From positions 23,129 to 87,128 of the forward strand of contig NZ_NUNF01000034.1 in NCBI RefSeq assembly GCF_002585305.1: 64,000 bases of DNA, written 5' to 3'. The position numbers were made by a program, and so were the translations under genes. This DNA comes from Bacillus sp. AFS037270 (GTDB taxonomy: Bacteria > Bacillota > Bacilli > Bacillales_B > DSM-18226). The notes under the pieces are model-generated. The model saw nothing but the letters and a program-made list of their open reading frames with translations, made no database searches and was not told where the DNA came from. This document shows, in pieces, positions 55,215-63,948 of the stretch (the stretch's first letter is position 1; every line of letters starts with the position of its first letter).

Positions 55215-55712
55215 TTAGGAAATTCCCAATTTCTTAGCTAAATAAGGTTCCAAACCACCGAGTTCAACCATTTCGATTAAATGTTCAGGGAGTTTAGTAC
55301 CTTTATATTCAGTCTGTTTTGTGTGATTAATTATTTTTCCTGCCAAGAGGTCGATTTCAATCTCATCGCCCTCTTCAATTAAAGATGTGTCTGTGATTTC
55401 TACAACCGGCAGCCCAACGTTAATAGAATTTCTGTAAAAAATTCGGGCAAAGGAGTTCGCAATGATTGCCCCGATTTTGTGATGTTTTAATACCATTTGT
55501 GCTGTTTCGCGGCTTGAACCGGACCCAAAATTGTTGCCAGCTACCAAAATATCTCCAGGTTTTACTTTTTCATGGAAGGCAGGGTCGACCGCTTCCATTG
55601 CATGTTCAGCCTGTTTATCAACAGGCAGGCTCATATATTGACCTGGTGAGATGATATCGGTATTGATATTGTCACCGTATTTCCAAACTCGTCCACGGAT
55701 AACGAAAGACAT
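55215..55712 (-). CDS. LeuD-like hydratase small subunit
   Basis: The 165-residue swivel domain of the aconitase superfamily has RVWKYGDNINTDIISPGQYM, GDILVAGNNFGSGSSRETAQ and IIANSFARIFYRNSINVGLP. GSGSSRE is the substrate-binding motif of isopropylmalate isomerase small subunits. The next gene upstream (LeuC-like) ends one base before it starts, so the pair is made together. It belongs to a catabolic operon, so a maleate or citraconate hydratase role is more likely than leucine synthesis. Confidence 0.9.
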   Translation of the reverse strand: MSFVIRGRVWKYGDNINTDIISPGQYMSLPVDKQAEHAMEAVDPAFHEKVKPGDILVAGNNFGSGSSRETAQMVLKHHKIGAIIANSFARIFYRNSINVGLPVVEITDTSLIEEGDEIEIDLLAGKIINHTKQTEYKGTKLPEHLIEMVELGGLEPYLAKKLGIS

Positions 55713-56987
55713 TTACAAGACTCCCTCCAATACATATTTTCGAGGGTCAGTTATTTTTCCCTCAAGAGCTGTTGCCGCCACTGATGCTGGTGAGCCTAAA
55801 TACACCTCGCCTTTTGGACTTCCCATTCTTCCTCGGAAATTCCGGTTAGAGGAGGACATTACGACTTCGCCTGCACCGATAACCCCGCTTGTAAATCCGC
55901 CGCATGCTCCGCAGGAAGGCATATTTACAATACAGCCAGCTTCGGTCAAGATATCCAGAATTCCTTCTTTGCTAGCCTGCATCCAGATATGCTGGGAAGC
56001 CGGTACAACGAGACAGCGTATGCCTTTCGCTATTTTCTTGCCCTTTAAAATGTTAGCTGCAATTCGTAAATCATTGATTCTTCCATTAGTACAGGACCCC
56101 AGGTACACCTGGTCTACTTTAACCCCTTCAACTGAGCTCACTGGATGAACATTATCCACTTCGTGCGGACAAGCAACCTGTGGTTCAAGCTCGGAGGCAT
56201 TATAGTAGAGGGTGCGGATATATTCAGCATCTTCATCACTTTTAAAGAATTCAATATCGTCTGTTACACCTCTAGCTCGAAGGTATTCCATAACCTTTTC
56301 ATCTGGTTCAATCAATCCTGTTTTAGCGCCCGCTTCAACAGCCATATTAGACAGAACGAGGCGCTCATCGATGGATAGATTCTGAATAGCAGACCCGGAA
56401 AACTCTAGTGCCTGATAAGTCGCCCCAGCATGTCCCAAATCTTTAATTGTTTTTAATACCATGTCTTTTGCATAAACGCCTTCAGGAAGTTCACCATCCC
56501 AAACGATCTTAATCGTTTCAGGAACCTTCAGCCAGGTTTCTCCGGTTAAGAGAACACCAATCATTTCGGTGGAACCAATACCTGTAGCAAAAGCACCTAA
56601 CCCACCAGCCATACAGGTATGTGAATCTGTACCGAGGATGACTCTGCCCGGACGGACATGGCCGTGTTCTGCAATTACCTGATGACATGGACCTTCAAAT
56701 TCATAGTAATAAGAAAGGTCCTGCTCTTTTGCCCAGTCGCGCGTGAATTTTAAAATATCTGCCTGCTGGACTGTTGCCGGTGGTGTACAGTGGTCTGAAA
56801 CGATTACTACTTTTTCTTTATCATACAGTTTACCGCCAAGGCGTTTAAAACCTCCATCTACAAGCCAAGGGCCTAATAAGTCGTGCATAAGAGCGATATC
56901 AACTTGAGCCCACACGATGTCTCCCGCTTTTACACTAGGCTGACAAGATGCTTTGGCTAGTATTTTTTCTGACATGGTCATTCCCAT
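55713..56987 (-). CDS. LeuC-like hydratase large subunit
   Basis: The 424-residue aconitase-type subunit has an N-terminal MSEKILAKASCQPSVKAGDI, TDSHTCMAGGLGAFATGIGS and the iron-sulfur Cys in LGSCTNGRINDLRIAANIL and MPSCGACGGFTSG. This length and pattern match the archaeal/catabolic LeuC type, also used by maleate hydratase and dimethylmalate dehydratase. The frame offers Met at 1, 3 and 5; AAGAAGGGA lies about 10 bases before the first. Confidence 0.9.
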   Translation of the reverse strand: MGMTMSEKILAKASCQPSVKAGDIVWAQVDIALMHDLLGPWLVDGGFKRLGGKLYDKEKVVIVSDHCTPPATVQQADILKFTRDWAKEQDLSYYYEFEGPCHQVIAEHGHVRPGRVILGTDSHTCMAGGLGAFATGIGSTEMIGVLLTGETWLKVPETIKIVWDGELPEGVYAKDMVLKTIKDLGHAGATYQALEFSGSAIQNLSIDERLVLSNMAVEAGAKTGLIEPDEKVMEYLRARGVTDDIEFFKSDEDAEYIRTLYYNASELEPQVACPHEVDNVHPVSSVEGVKVDQVYLGSCTNGRINDLRIAANILKGKKIAKGIRCLVVPASQHIWMQASKEGILDILTEAGCIVNMPSCGACGGFTSGVIGAGEVVMSSSNRNFRGRMGSPKGEVYLGSPASVAATALEGKITDPRKYVLEGVL

Positions 56988-57003
56988 GACAATCAGTCCC
57001 TTC

Positions 57004-58203
57004 TTAAATGATTCCCTTGTCCTTTAATTCCACAATTTGCTCTTTTGTTAGTTGTAACTTTTCTTTAAGAACATCTTCTGTGTGCTGGCCAAGCTTAGGA
57101 CCTGCCCATTCGATACCACCAGGTGTAGCGCTCATTTTAGGAACTATACCAGGCATTTTAAGATTTCCGAGTCCCTCTACTTCCACGTCCTGTATCATTT
57201 GACGAGCCTGGTAGTGAGGATCATTCAAAATATCTTCAGCAGAATAAATTGATCCAGCGGGAACCTTAGCAGCATCGAGATACTTAATAACCTCGCTGAA
57301 AGGCATGCTCTTAGTCCAATCTTCAATAATTCTATCCAGGTATTCAGCATGTTCTGAACGTTTTGCATTGTTCTCGAATCGTGGATCCTCTGCAATATCT
57401 TCACGGCCAAGAGCATTCATCAAACGTTTAAAAATGGCATCGCCGTTTGCTCCAATTACTACATACTTGCCATCGGCACAAGCGTACGTGTTCGAAGGAG
57501 TAATTCCCGGTAAAGTGCTGCCTGTTCTTTCCCTGATCACCTCTGCCCGGTCGTATTCCGGAATGGTGCTTTCCATCAGGCTGAATACTGATTCGTAAAG
57601 TGCAACGTCAATTACTTGCCCCTCACCTGTTCCGTTTACATCGCGGTGATAAACTGCCATCAATGCCCCGATTACTGCATAAAGAGCTGATAGGGAATCC
57701 CCGATACTGATTCCTACCCTTGTTGGCGGACGGTCAGGATAACCGGTAATATAACGAAGGCCTCCCATTGCTTCACCGATCGAGCCAAAGCCTGGCTTAT
57801 CACGGTAAGGCCCATCCTGCCCATAACCAGAAACTCGAAGCATAATCAATCTTGGATTAATCTTCTTTAATTCTTCAAAGCTGAGACCCCATTTTTCCAT
57901 GGTACCAGGACGGAAGTTCTCTATTAAAATATCAATTTCTTTTACAAGGCCGCGGATAATTTCCTGGCCTTCCTCCTGCCGTAAATCTACTGTTATAGAC
58001 TTCTTGTTCCTTGATTGTACATACCACCAGAGGCTGGTACCGTTCTCGACTATACGCCATGTTCGTATAGGATCTCCTGTTGTAGGTGACTCCACCTTTA
58101 TTACGTCTGCGCCAAACTCCGCCAGTAGCCGAGAAGCAAATGGCCCTGCAATGAGCTGACCCATTTCCAACACTCTTAAACCTTCGAGTGCTTTTCTTCC
58201 CAT
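57004..58203 (-). CDS. Class III CoA transferase of the dicarboxylate operon
   Basis: The 399-residue CaiB/BaiF enzyme has LEGLRVLEMGQLIAGPFASR, EFGADVIKVESPTTGDPIRT and FRPGTMEKWGLSFEELKKIN, and the probable catalytic Asp lies in the GSIGEAMGGLRYITGYPDRP region. Relatives include succinyl-CoA:citramalate and succinyl-CoA:mesaconate CoA transferases. Start 58203 lies 9 bases after GGGAG. It probably charges a hydroxy-dicarboxylate with CoA for the lyase encoded downstream. Confidence 0.9.
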   Translation of the reverse strand: MGRKALEGLRVLEMGQLIAGPFASRLLAEFGADVIKVESPTTGDPIRTWRIVENGTSLWWYVQSRNKKSITVDLRQEEGQEIIRGLVKEIDILIENFRPGTMEKWGLSFEELKKINPRLIMLRVSGYGQDGPYRDKPGFGSIGEAMGGLRYITGYPDRPPTRVGISIGDSLSALYAVIGALMAVYHRDVNGTGEGQVIDVALYESVFSLMESTIPEYDRAEVIRERTGSTLPGITPSNTYACADGKYVVIGANGDAIFKRLMNALGREDIAEDPRFENNAKRSEHAEYLDRIIEDWTKSMPFSEVIKYLDAAKVPAGSIYSAEDILNDPHYQARQMIQDVEVEGLGNLKMPGIVPKMSATPGGIEWAGPKLGQHTEDVLKEKLQLTKEQIVELKDKGII

Positions 58204-58248
58204 TACAATCATCTCCCAAATTTTTGTATGTAGTTTAAAATGAAGAAA

Positions 58249-58284
58249 ACTTCGCTTCCCTCATTTACATGAAGGAAGCGAAGT
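58249..58284. repeat. Intercistronic 11-bp hairpin between MFS and CoA transferase genes
   Basis: ACTTCGCTTCC and GGAAGCGAAGT flank a 14-base loop. No T-run is present. It may be a stabilising or attenuating element inside the operon. Confidence 0.55.
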
Positions 58285-58308
58285 ACCTAACTAGGCTAAA
58301 GAATTAAA

Positions 58309-59613
58309 TTAGTTGCCGCTAGTAAGCTCCACACCCTTGGTTTCAGGAATGGCCAAAACGAGGAACGCAGCGATAAAGTAGGAAACTGCGGCAAGAGTGA
58401 TCACAACTGGATATGAAAATCCTGATGCAAGAAGCATTGGAACTACGATGATTCCTGCAATTGCACCTACTCGTCCAAAGTTAAAGCAGAACCCTGCTGC
58501 TGTAGCACGAATACTTGTTGGAAATAACTCTGAATACCACGCGCCAAATCCGCTGAAATAGCCAGTAAAGAAACCAAGCAGAGCTGAAATGATACCAAGG
58601 ACCAATACGTTATGCCCGTTTAGCAGCAATTTTCCGTCAGTTAATGGCATGTGACTTGAAACGTATGTAAATACAGGAACAATAAAAGTCATGCCAAGGA
58701 AAAAGAATGTAAAAGAAAGTCTTCGACCAATTTTATCTGCCATGTAACCGTATACAATATATCCAAACATTGCCCCTATACCTGTCCAGATTAGGAATAC
58801 AGGAGCCTGGTCGATTCGGATACCAAGAACCTTTTGTAGATAAGTTGGTACAAATGTGAAGATAATCCAGTAGCCAATCATTCCAAGAATAGAGACTGCC
58901 AGTGCAAGTATAGTAACTTTTAAATGTTCACGCTTAAAAATTGCCCCAATGCCAGCCTTTTTTGCATTGTTTTTGATATATTCTCTGTTTGCTAGCCAGA
59001 CAGGTGATTCCTTAACAAAAAACAAGATATATAAAACGGTTCCAAAAGCGGGTATGCTGGCAATCATGAAAAGACTTCTCCATGATTCAGGATCAGCAGG
59101 ATTTAGAATAGACCAAGCAAAGATTGCCGCCAAGAGATTTCCTCCTGCCCAGCCAGTTTGCATAAACGCAATAGCTTTTGCTCGTTTTTCTGGAGCCCAA
59201 ACTTCAGAAATAAGGGCAGCAGCTGCTGACCAGAGACCGCCTACTGCAACACCAACGATAAAACGATAAATGTTTAATTGAACCACATTGTCAGCCATTC
59301 CACAGAGCAAGGTTCCAATTCCATAAGCTAAAACGGAAATTACGAGGGTTTTCTTTCTGCCAATATGGTCAGATATGTTACCTAAGAAATATCCTCCAAC
59401 CCCGGTAGCTAATAGAAACCAGGCAACAGTTGAAACAACTGAGCTGATTTCTACCTTGAAGGAGCCGGCAATAGCAAGTATGACAAATCCAAAAACACCT
59501 GCATCAAGAGCATCAAAAAGCCATCCAAGCCATGAACCAAATAATGTACTTAAAGCACCCTTTTGTGCAACCGCTGGTTGAGTAATAGACGTAGCCTTTA
59601 ATGGTACTCCCAT
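58309..59613 (-). CDS. MFS carboxylate transporter of the dicarboxylate operon
   Basis: The 434-residue, 12-helix MFS carrier starts with a 25-residue polar tail and GSWLGWLFDALDAGVFGFV. Loop 2-3 is NISDHIGRKKTLVISVLAYG, and helix 4 has RFIVGVAVGGLWSAAAALIS. The layout fits the aromatic acid/sialic acid type of H+ symporters. It is the second gene of the operon, after the GntR regulator, and is the likely importer of the substrate acid. GGGGG precedes the ATG. Confidence 0.88.
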   Translation of the reverse strand: MGVPLKATSITQPAVAQKGALSTLFGSWLGWLFDALDAGVFGFVILAIAGSFKVEISSVVSTVAWFLLATGVGGYFLGNISDHIGRKKTLVISVLAYGIGTLLCGMADNVVQLNIYRFIVGVAVGGLWSAAAALISEVWAPEKRAKAIAFMQTGWAGGNLLAAIFAWSILNPADPESWRSLFMIASIPAFGTVLYILFFVKESPVWLANREYIKNNAKKAGIGAIFKREHLKVTILALAVSILGMIGYWIIFTFVPTYLQKVLGIRIDQAPVFLIWTGIGAMFGYIVYGYMADKIGRRLSFTFFFLGMTFIVPVFTYVSSHMPLTDGKLLLNGHNVLVLGIISALLGFFTGYFSGFGAWYSELFPTSIRATAAGFCFNFGRVGAIAGIIVVPMLLASGFSYPVVITLAAVSYFIAAFLVLAIPETKGVELTSGN

Positions 59614-59617
59614 TGTG

Positions 59618-60274
59618 TTACCCCCTGTTTTTGTATAATGAAATTAATGCCTGCAAATCATTTTCAATATGAACGTGCATTTCTCTTTCTGCTTTTTCCC
59701 CATCCCTATCCCCAAGGGCCTTAACAATTTGTTCATGTTCCTCTAAAAAACTTTTATTTCTAACATTCCCCTTGAAGCTACAATTTCTGAGATATGTAAC
59801 CTTGTCTCTTATCATACTGGTCAAGGAAATAAGTTGCTGATTCCCTGAAGCCTCAAGAACTATCTCGTGGAAACTTATGTTTAGTGAAACTACTTTTACC
59901 ATGTCCCCTGTTTCCCACGCTACTTTTGTTTCTATCATGATTTCCTTAAGATGATTTAGTTTTTCTTCTTTCATATTGGCTGCAGCAAGATTCGCTCCAA
60001 GTGCCTCCAACCGTTGCCTGCATTGATAAATATCAATCATATCCTGCAAGGTTGGATCGAATACATGGAGAGCATTGCCTTTTTGAAGTAGGAGCCCATC
60101 CTGCATTAACATCCTCAAGGCCTCTCTTACTGGTGCCCGGCTGACACTAAATTCCTCTGCCAAACGAACTTCTACCAATCTTTCACCAGGCTGATAAAAT
60201 CCATCTATCAATCTCTTTTTTATTAATTGATAGAGCTGAGCATGCAATGGCTCAGTTTTAACCACAGTTAACAA
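59618..60274 (-). CDS. GntR/FadR-family regulator of the dicarboxylate operon
   Basis: A protein of about 218 residues with a winged helix (LHAQLYQLIKKRLIDGFYQP, RLAEEFSVSRAPVREALRML) and a C-terminal all-helical FCD domain with metal-type His and Asp (FHEIVLEASGNQQLISLTSM). The start is probably TTG at 60274, 8 bases after AAAGGAG; a TTG at 60292 lies before that site. FCD regulators usually repress organic acid catabolism. It is the first gene of the operon and probably binds the inverted repeat at 60331-60380. Confidence 0.87.
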   Translation of the reverse strand: MLTVVKTEPLHAQLYQLIKKRLIDGFYQPGERLVEVRLAEEFSVSRAPVREALRMLMQDGLLLQKGNALHVFDPTLQDMIDIYQCRQRLEALGANLAAANMKEEKLNHLKEIMIETKVAWETGDMVKVVSLNISFHEIVLEASGNQQLISLTSMIRDKVTYLRNCSFKGNVRNKSFLEEHEQIVKALGDRDGEKAEREMHVHIENDLQALISLYKNRG

Positions 60275-60299
60275 TTCATCAACTCCTTTCAAGTTTATC

Positions 60300-60313
60300 A
60301 GAAAACGTTTTCA
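60300..60313. promoter_or_regulatory. cre-like site (CcpA) before the GntR gene
   Basis: AGAAAACGTTTTCA is a near-perfect cre element, differing from consensus at the first base, and contains the palindrome GAAAACGTTTTC. It lies 25-40 bases before the chosen start, suiting a road-block by CcpA when glucose is present. Confidence 0.6.
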
Positions 60314-60330
60314 AGTCTTTAATTGTATAT

Positions 60331-60380
60331 TATTCTATTTTGTGTCGACAGTCAACGGTCAACATGCAAAAAATAGAATA
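60331..60380. promoter_or_regulatory. Inverted repeat, candidate GntR operator
   Basis: TATTCTATTTT (60331-60341) and AAAATAGAATA (60370-60380) are perfect reverse complements with a 28-base spacer containing GTCGACAGTCAACGGTCAAC. It lies in the promoter region of the dicarboxylate operon. Confidence 0.55.
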
Positions 60381-60550
60381 TTTTCTGAATTTTATATTTT
60401 AGTTGAAAAAATTTAGTAGCCAATTATCTTTAGCATCCAGCATTTCCCTTTTCCTCCTCCACTAATTTAGAGTAAATCTCCAGCAAACTTAGATGTACCA
60501 TCTAATCCAAGTTGCGTGATAGCTATACCGCTTGTATCATTTAGAACCGT

Positions 60551-60839
60551 CATATGTGCCATCCAAATAATACAAGCTCCGACGGCGCTGTCAGCAATAC
60601 CACAGATCCCACATCAATAATCTCGCATTTGATATTCACTTTGGCCTCAGACGCAGCGCTAGTAAACAGGATTTTGCTTCTCTTCATACCGTGTGATTGG
60701 TGTAATTTTCACCCAAGCTTTTCTCGTACATCGATGGAGAATGATTGGGGGCTTATTCTATCCATCCATAAACGCCCGCTTGTATGAGCCGGGCTCCGTG
60801 GTTTGAGTACCACATGCATCTTAGGACCAGGGTCCATAT
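60551..60839 (-). pseudogene. Unrecognised frame with one internal stop
   Basis: Read MDPGPKMHVVLKPRSPAHTS, GRLWMDRISPQSFSIDVREK, stop after LG, then KRSKILFTSAASEAKVNIKC and LLTAPSELVLFGWHI. The region is visibly richer in G and C than its surroundings, which suggests transferred DNA. No family is recognised. Confidence 0.3.
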
Positions 60840-61021
60840 TAAGTAGAATACAGAAAGCCAAATCTTTTCATAAAATACTATATAATATGTCTTATCATAT
60901 ATGTTTACATATTGTTAAATGTTATTATCAAGATATAATAATAATAGTAAATAATCTAAACCCTAGACTCAATTCATTTCGAGTAAAACTTGTGATAGTA
61001 GGAAATCAAACACAAAAATAA

Positions 61022-61051
61022 AAAGTCTCGAAAATTGCTATTCGAGACTTT
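61022..61051 (-). terminator. Hairpin terminator, minus strand
   Basis: AAAGTCTCGAA pairs with TTCGAGACTTT, and five T follow on the minus strand. It lies about 520 bases after the protease-nuclease stop. Confidence 0.65.
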
Positions 61052-61095
61052 CAGTTACCTACATTTACATGTACTCACAAATTTCAAGGATCTCA

Positions 61096-61190
61096 AGCTT
61101 TTTTGAAGTTTGCTAGCACCTGTTATTCTAGTATCTTAGTACCCTCACGTCTTGATAAATCAAGCTCTCTTCTTGCTTACTAGTGTTTTC
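61096..61190. repeat. Dispersed intergenic repeat, copy 2
   Basis: GAAGTTTGCTAGCACCTGTT then GATAAATCAAGC and CTAGTGTT match copy 1 at 5330-5430 in the same orientation. Confidence 0.55.
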
Positions 61191-61573
61191 TTGTGTGAGT
61201 TTTAATTTATAAAAGTTGAGCCCCAATCATGGCACCCTAAACTTCTAAAAAAATAACAAAGATGGTATAACAATGGGTAGTTTTAAAAATGCCACAGGTA
61301 ATTAATAAATGACATAACTTCATTTATAAACTTAATATTATAATTTATCTCTTGTAAACCTACTGAAAAAAACTAATTCTACTAAGAATCGCTTACGGTA
61401 AAAACTAAAAATCTTTATACCCCAATTTTACCCATATGTTGTAACTCAAATTTATAGTTAACATTCTTAATATCACTTTTAATCTGTTGAATGAGATGGT
61501 TGATTGAGCTAAACTTGATTTCTTCCCTTATAAAAAAATTTCACCTCTACGTTGATTTCCTCACCATAATTAC

Positions 61574-63349
61574 CTAGAAAAGTATATCTTTAGAGTTATT
61601 AATAACGCGACCTACTACAGTTGTTTCAATACGTTCCATTGGATCGTGATATCTTAGCTTTCCAAAGTCGAGACCAGTTAAGTTTTCAATAGTTGAAACT
61701 TTTACTTGGTATGTTTTAAATTCTCCATAGGCAAATTCCAAATTATCGATCAAATTTTTTTGAGTTTGCAAATAGGCGGTCGCAGATAATTCCCCATTTT
61801 CCTTAACCATAACAGCAACTTTCCAAAATTCTGTAGGTATTTGAACGTTTCGATAGATTATATCGTCACCCCGAAATACCGGACCTGTAAAAACTATAAC
61901 TTTCAGATTAAACTTATCAGCGTTTCCTAAAATATAATCTTCTAAATCCAACCATGTTTTTTGATTTAAATCTTTATGTTGTGGAGAACAATTCGTATAG
62001 TGAAATGTATCCTTATTTGCCTCATTTGCAGTATCTCCCCAAACAGGATCTCTTCGGCGTACGAGATGTCCTTTATCAATATCATTATTATCGTAAAGTT
62101 CTGGCCCGCACTGATATTCTTCTTCAATACGTGGGTCAAAGTTCCATTTATTTTCACGACCAATGTTCACTAGCTTGTTTCCATCAATGTTAACTACTGT
62201 ATAATAAGCTAGACGCCTGGACTTACTCATAACGATTGAAAAATGTGTATAGTTTAACACAGTGTCACCGTTACTTTGTGTTACTATGTCTTGTTTAAGG
62301 TCAGAACGAAATTTTGGATGAGGAACTTCATAGTTGTCTCCAAGAAATTTAGTATCATGGCCAGTCGAAGATTCATGCCATTCTTCAGTTTTTGTATCAA
62401 CGCCTTCCCTAATATTACTAATTCTATCAATTAACGCTTTCTTTTCATCACTTAAATTTGCGCTCTGCTCCATAGCAAATTTTAAAATGCTACTAATTCT
62501 GATACCCTCATTGTTTATGTAATTAGTATTATTATTAGGATCTGGAACACCTGCATGATGTAGACCAACTACTATCCATTGATCGTTAAAAACTGGGGAG
62601 CCAGAAGATCCTGGCTTCGTATCTGTTGAGTAATGAATATAATCATCAAATATATCAGTAATTTTATTTTCTCTAAGAGCTACAGCTTTTGGGGCGCCAG
62701 AAGGATGTTGAATAATTGATACATATTCACCAAGTAAAACCTTCCCTTTTTGAGGGAGTAACGGTAAGAATCCAAAATCACTGGATTTTGACCCATCCGC
62801 TGAGATCTCTTCAATGGCTACTAAAGTAAAATCTAACTTTTGGTCCGTAATAAATAGAGTATTGGGTTTAAATCGAAAGCTTTTAATCGTACGTTCCTTT
62901 TGATCAAGATCCATTTCATAGTTAAATTGTGCAACACTAAAAAGAGCAGAATCCTCATTTTCTAATACGTGATTATTTGTTAGTAATAGATTGGACGAAA
63001 CAAGAAAACCAGTGCCATGCCCAAGAATTCGACCAATTCTATCACGTACCTCAATTCTACAGACAGGCTTTGCTGCTTTAAGCCCTGCCTCAAAATAAGA
63101 AATAGGAAATAAATCATTCTCCCCAAATATCCGTTCAAAAGCTAGTCCATCTAGAGGGTTTATTATTTTCTTACGAATAGCAATTCTCTCTGGTGTATCT
63201 ATTTCCGATGGATTCTTACTATTTAGGTTATCAATGGTTCGTTCTCGCTCGTTTGAACGTTCAATGTAACGTTTTAGTGCTTGTTGTTGCTGAATAGATA
63301 CAAGGTCCTGATTAAATTTTTGAAAATCATCAAACCGTATAATAGACAT
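61574..63349 (-). CDS. Fused trypsin-like serine protease and DNA/RNA non-specific endonuclease
   Basis: The 591-residue protein has no signal peptide or membrane segment. Residues about 90-295 form a trypsin-like protease: His127 (LLTNNHVL), Asp173 (QKLDFTLVAIE) and Ser249 (KPGSSGSPVF). Residues about 360-580 form a NUC-type nuclease: DKGHLVRRRDPVWG with catalytic His428 and TNCSPQHKDLNQKTW with metal Asn453. The N-terminal 90 residues are helical and rich in Gln and Glu. Both active sites look complete. A cytoplasmic protease joined to a nuclease suggests activation by cleavage, as in anti-phage or toxin systems, but no partner gene is adjacent. Confidence 0.88.
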   Translation of the reverse strand: MSIIRFDDFQKFNQDLVSIQQQQALKRYIERSNERERTIDNLNSKNPSEIDTPERIAIRKKIINPLDGLAFERIFGENDLFPISYFEAGLKAAKPVCRIEVRDRIGRILGHGTGFLVSSNLLLTNNHVLENEDSALFSVAQFNYEMDLDQKERTIKSFRFKPNTLFITDQKLDFTLVAIEEISADGSKSSDFGFLPLLPQKGKVLLGEYVSIIQHPSGAPKAVALRENKITDIFDDYIHYSTDTKPGSSGSPVFNDQWIVVGLHHAGVPDPNNNTNYINNEGIRISSILKFAMEQSANLSDEKKALIDRISNIREGVDTKTEEWHESSTGHDTKFLGDNYEVPHPKFRSDLKQDIVTQSNGDTVLNYTHFSIVMSKSRRLAYYTVVNIDGNKLVNIGRENKWNFDPRIEEEYQCGPELYDNNDIDKGHLVRRRDPVWGDTANEANKDTFHYTNCSPQHKDLNQKTWLDLEDYILGNADKFNLKVIVFTGPVFRGDDIIYRNVQIPTEFWKVAVMVKENGELSATAYLQTQKNLIDNLEFAYGEFKTYQVKVSTIENLTGLDFGKLRYHDPMERIETTVVGRVINNSKDILF

Positions 63350-63648
63350 ATTTTGCCTCCTAAAATATTAATAAAAATCCTTGCGAATATTCACTTTAAA
63401 TAAATATATTTCCTTATTTACTATAGTAATGTGGTAATTAAGACGAATTGCAATTTATTTAGAAAGAAATACCTATTGTAAAATTTACGTGTTAGATATT
63501 TTAGTGACTAAAATACTAAAGGCATGAAATATTCCCGTAATTAATACAATTTTAACTACTTTTTTATACTTTCTTTGAATTCAAGTGAATGCTAGTTTAT
63601 TGTAATTAGATTAGTATCCTCTTGATGATGATGGTGTGTTTTTCCCAC
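63350..63648. other. AT-rich intergenic region
   Basis: It holds the upstream region of the protease-nuclease gene. No gene, strong hairpin or operator was seen in it. Confidence 0.5.
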
Positions 63649-63894
63649 CTATGTTCCTTTCAAATAGATTTCTTCAATGTTGCCCTTTAACGTTAACCTA
63701 CATACTGCATAAGTAACGGCGGTACGCTTTGAGCACTGTTTCACGTCTTCATGCCGTTTTAAATCTCTAACCCCTACCATAAACGGCTTAGGCTGTTGCT
63801 CCTAATCCTTCCAATACTCCCGCTACATCTTTATTTGCTCCGGCATTACAAAGGTGAGCTGTCACTTCATAACGCCTCTAACGCGATTAGCCAT
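63649..63894 (-). pseudogene. YolD-like SOS protein, nonsense-mutated
   Basis: An ATG at 63894 lies 9 bases after GGGGAG. One frame reads MANRVRGVMK-stop-QLTFVMPEQIKM-stop-REYWKD-stop, then PKPFMVGVRDLKRHEDVKQC and VCRLTLKGNIEEIYLKGT. This matches the YolD pattern (RG-x-K-W start, MPE block, helix, beta tail), with Trp or Gln codons changed to stops at three places. YolD genes often pair with a DinB-type polymerase, which is absent. The LexA box upstream is intact. Confidence 0.6.
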
Positions 63895-63925
63895 TGCGGT
63901 CATCTCCCCGTTTCTTTATACCCTT

Positions 63926-63948
63926 ATTATACACGAACAAACGTTCCG
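63926..63948 (-). promoter_or_regulatory. LexA (DinR) box and -10 element
   Basis: CGAACAAACGTTCC at 63934-63947 matches the Bacillus SOS box CGAACRNRYGTTYC. On the minus strand TATAAT lies at 63926-63931, right next to it, so LexA would block the promoter. Confidence 0.8.

Larger units (their letters stand above)
60414..61573. other. Intergenic region with an unrecognised decayed frame
   Basis: No intact gene was found. A minus-strand frame with one TGA spans 60551-60839. A terminator lies at 61022-61051 and a dispersed repeat at 61096-61190. The remainder is A/T-rich. Confidence 0.45.
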
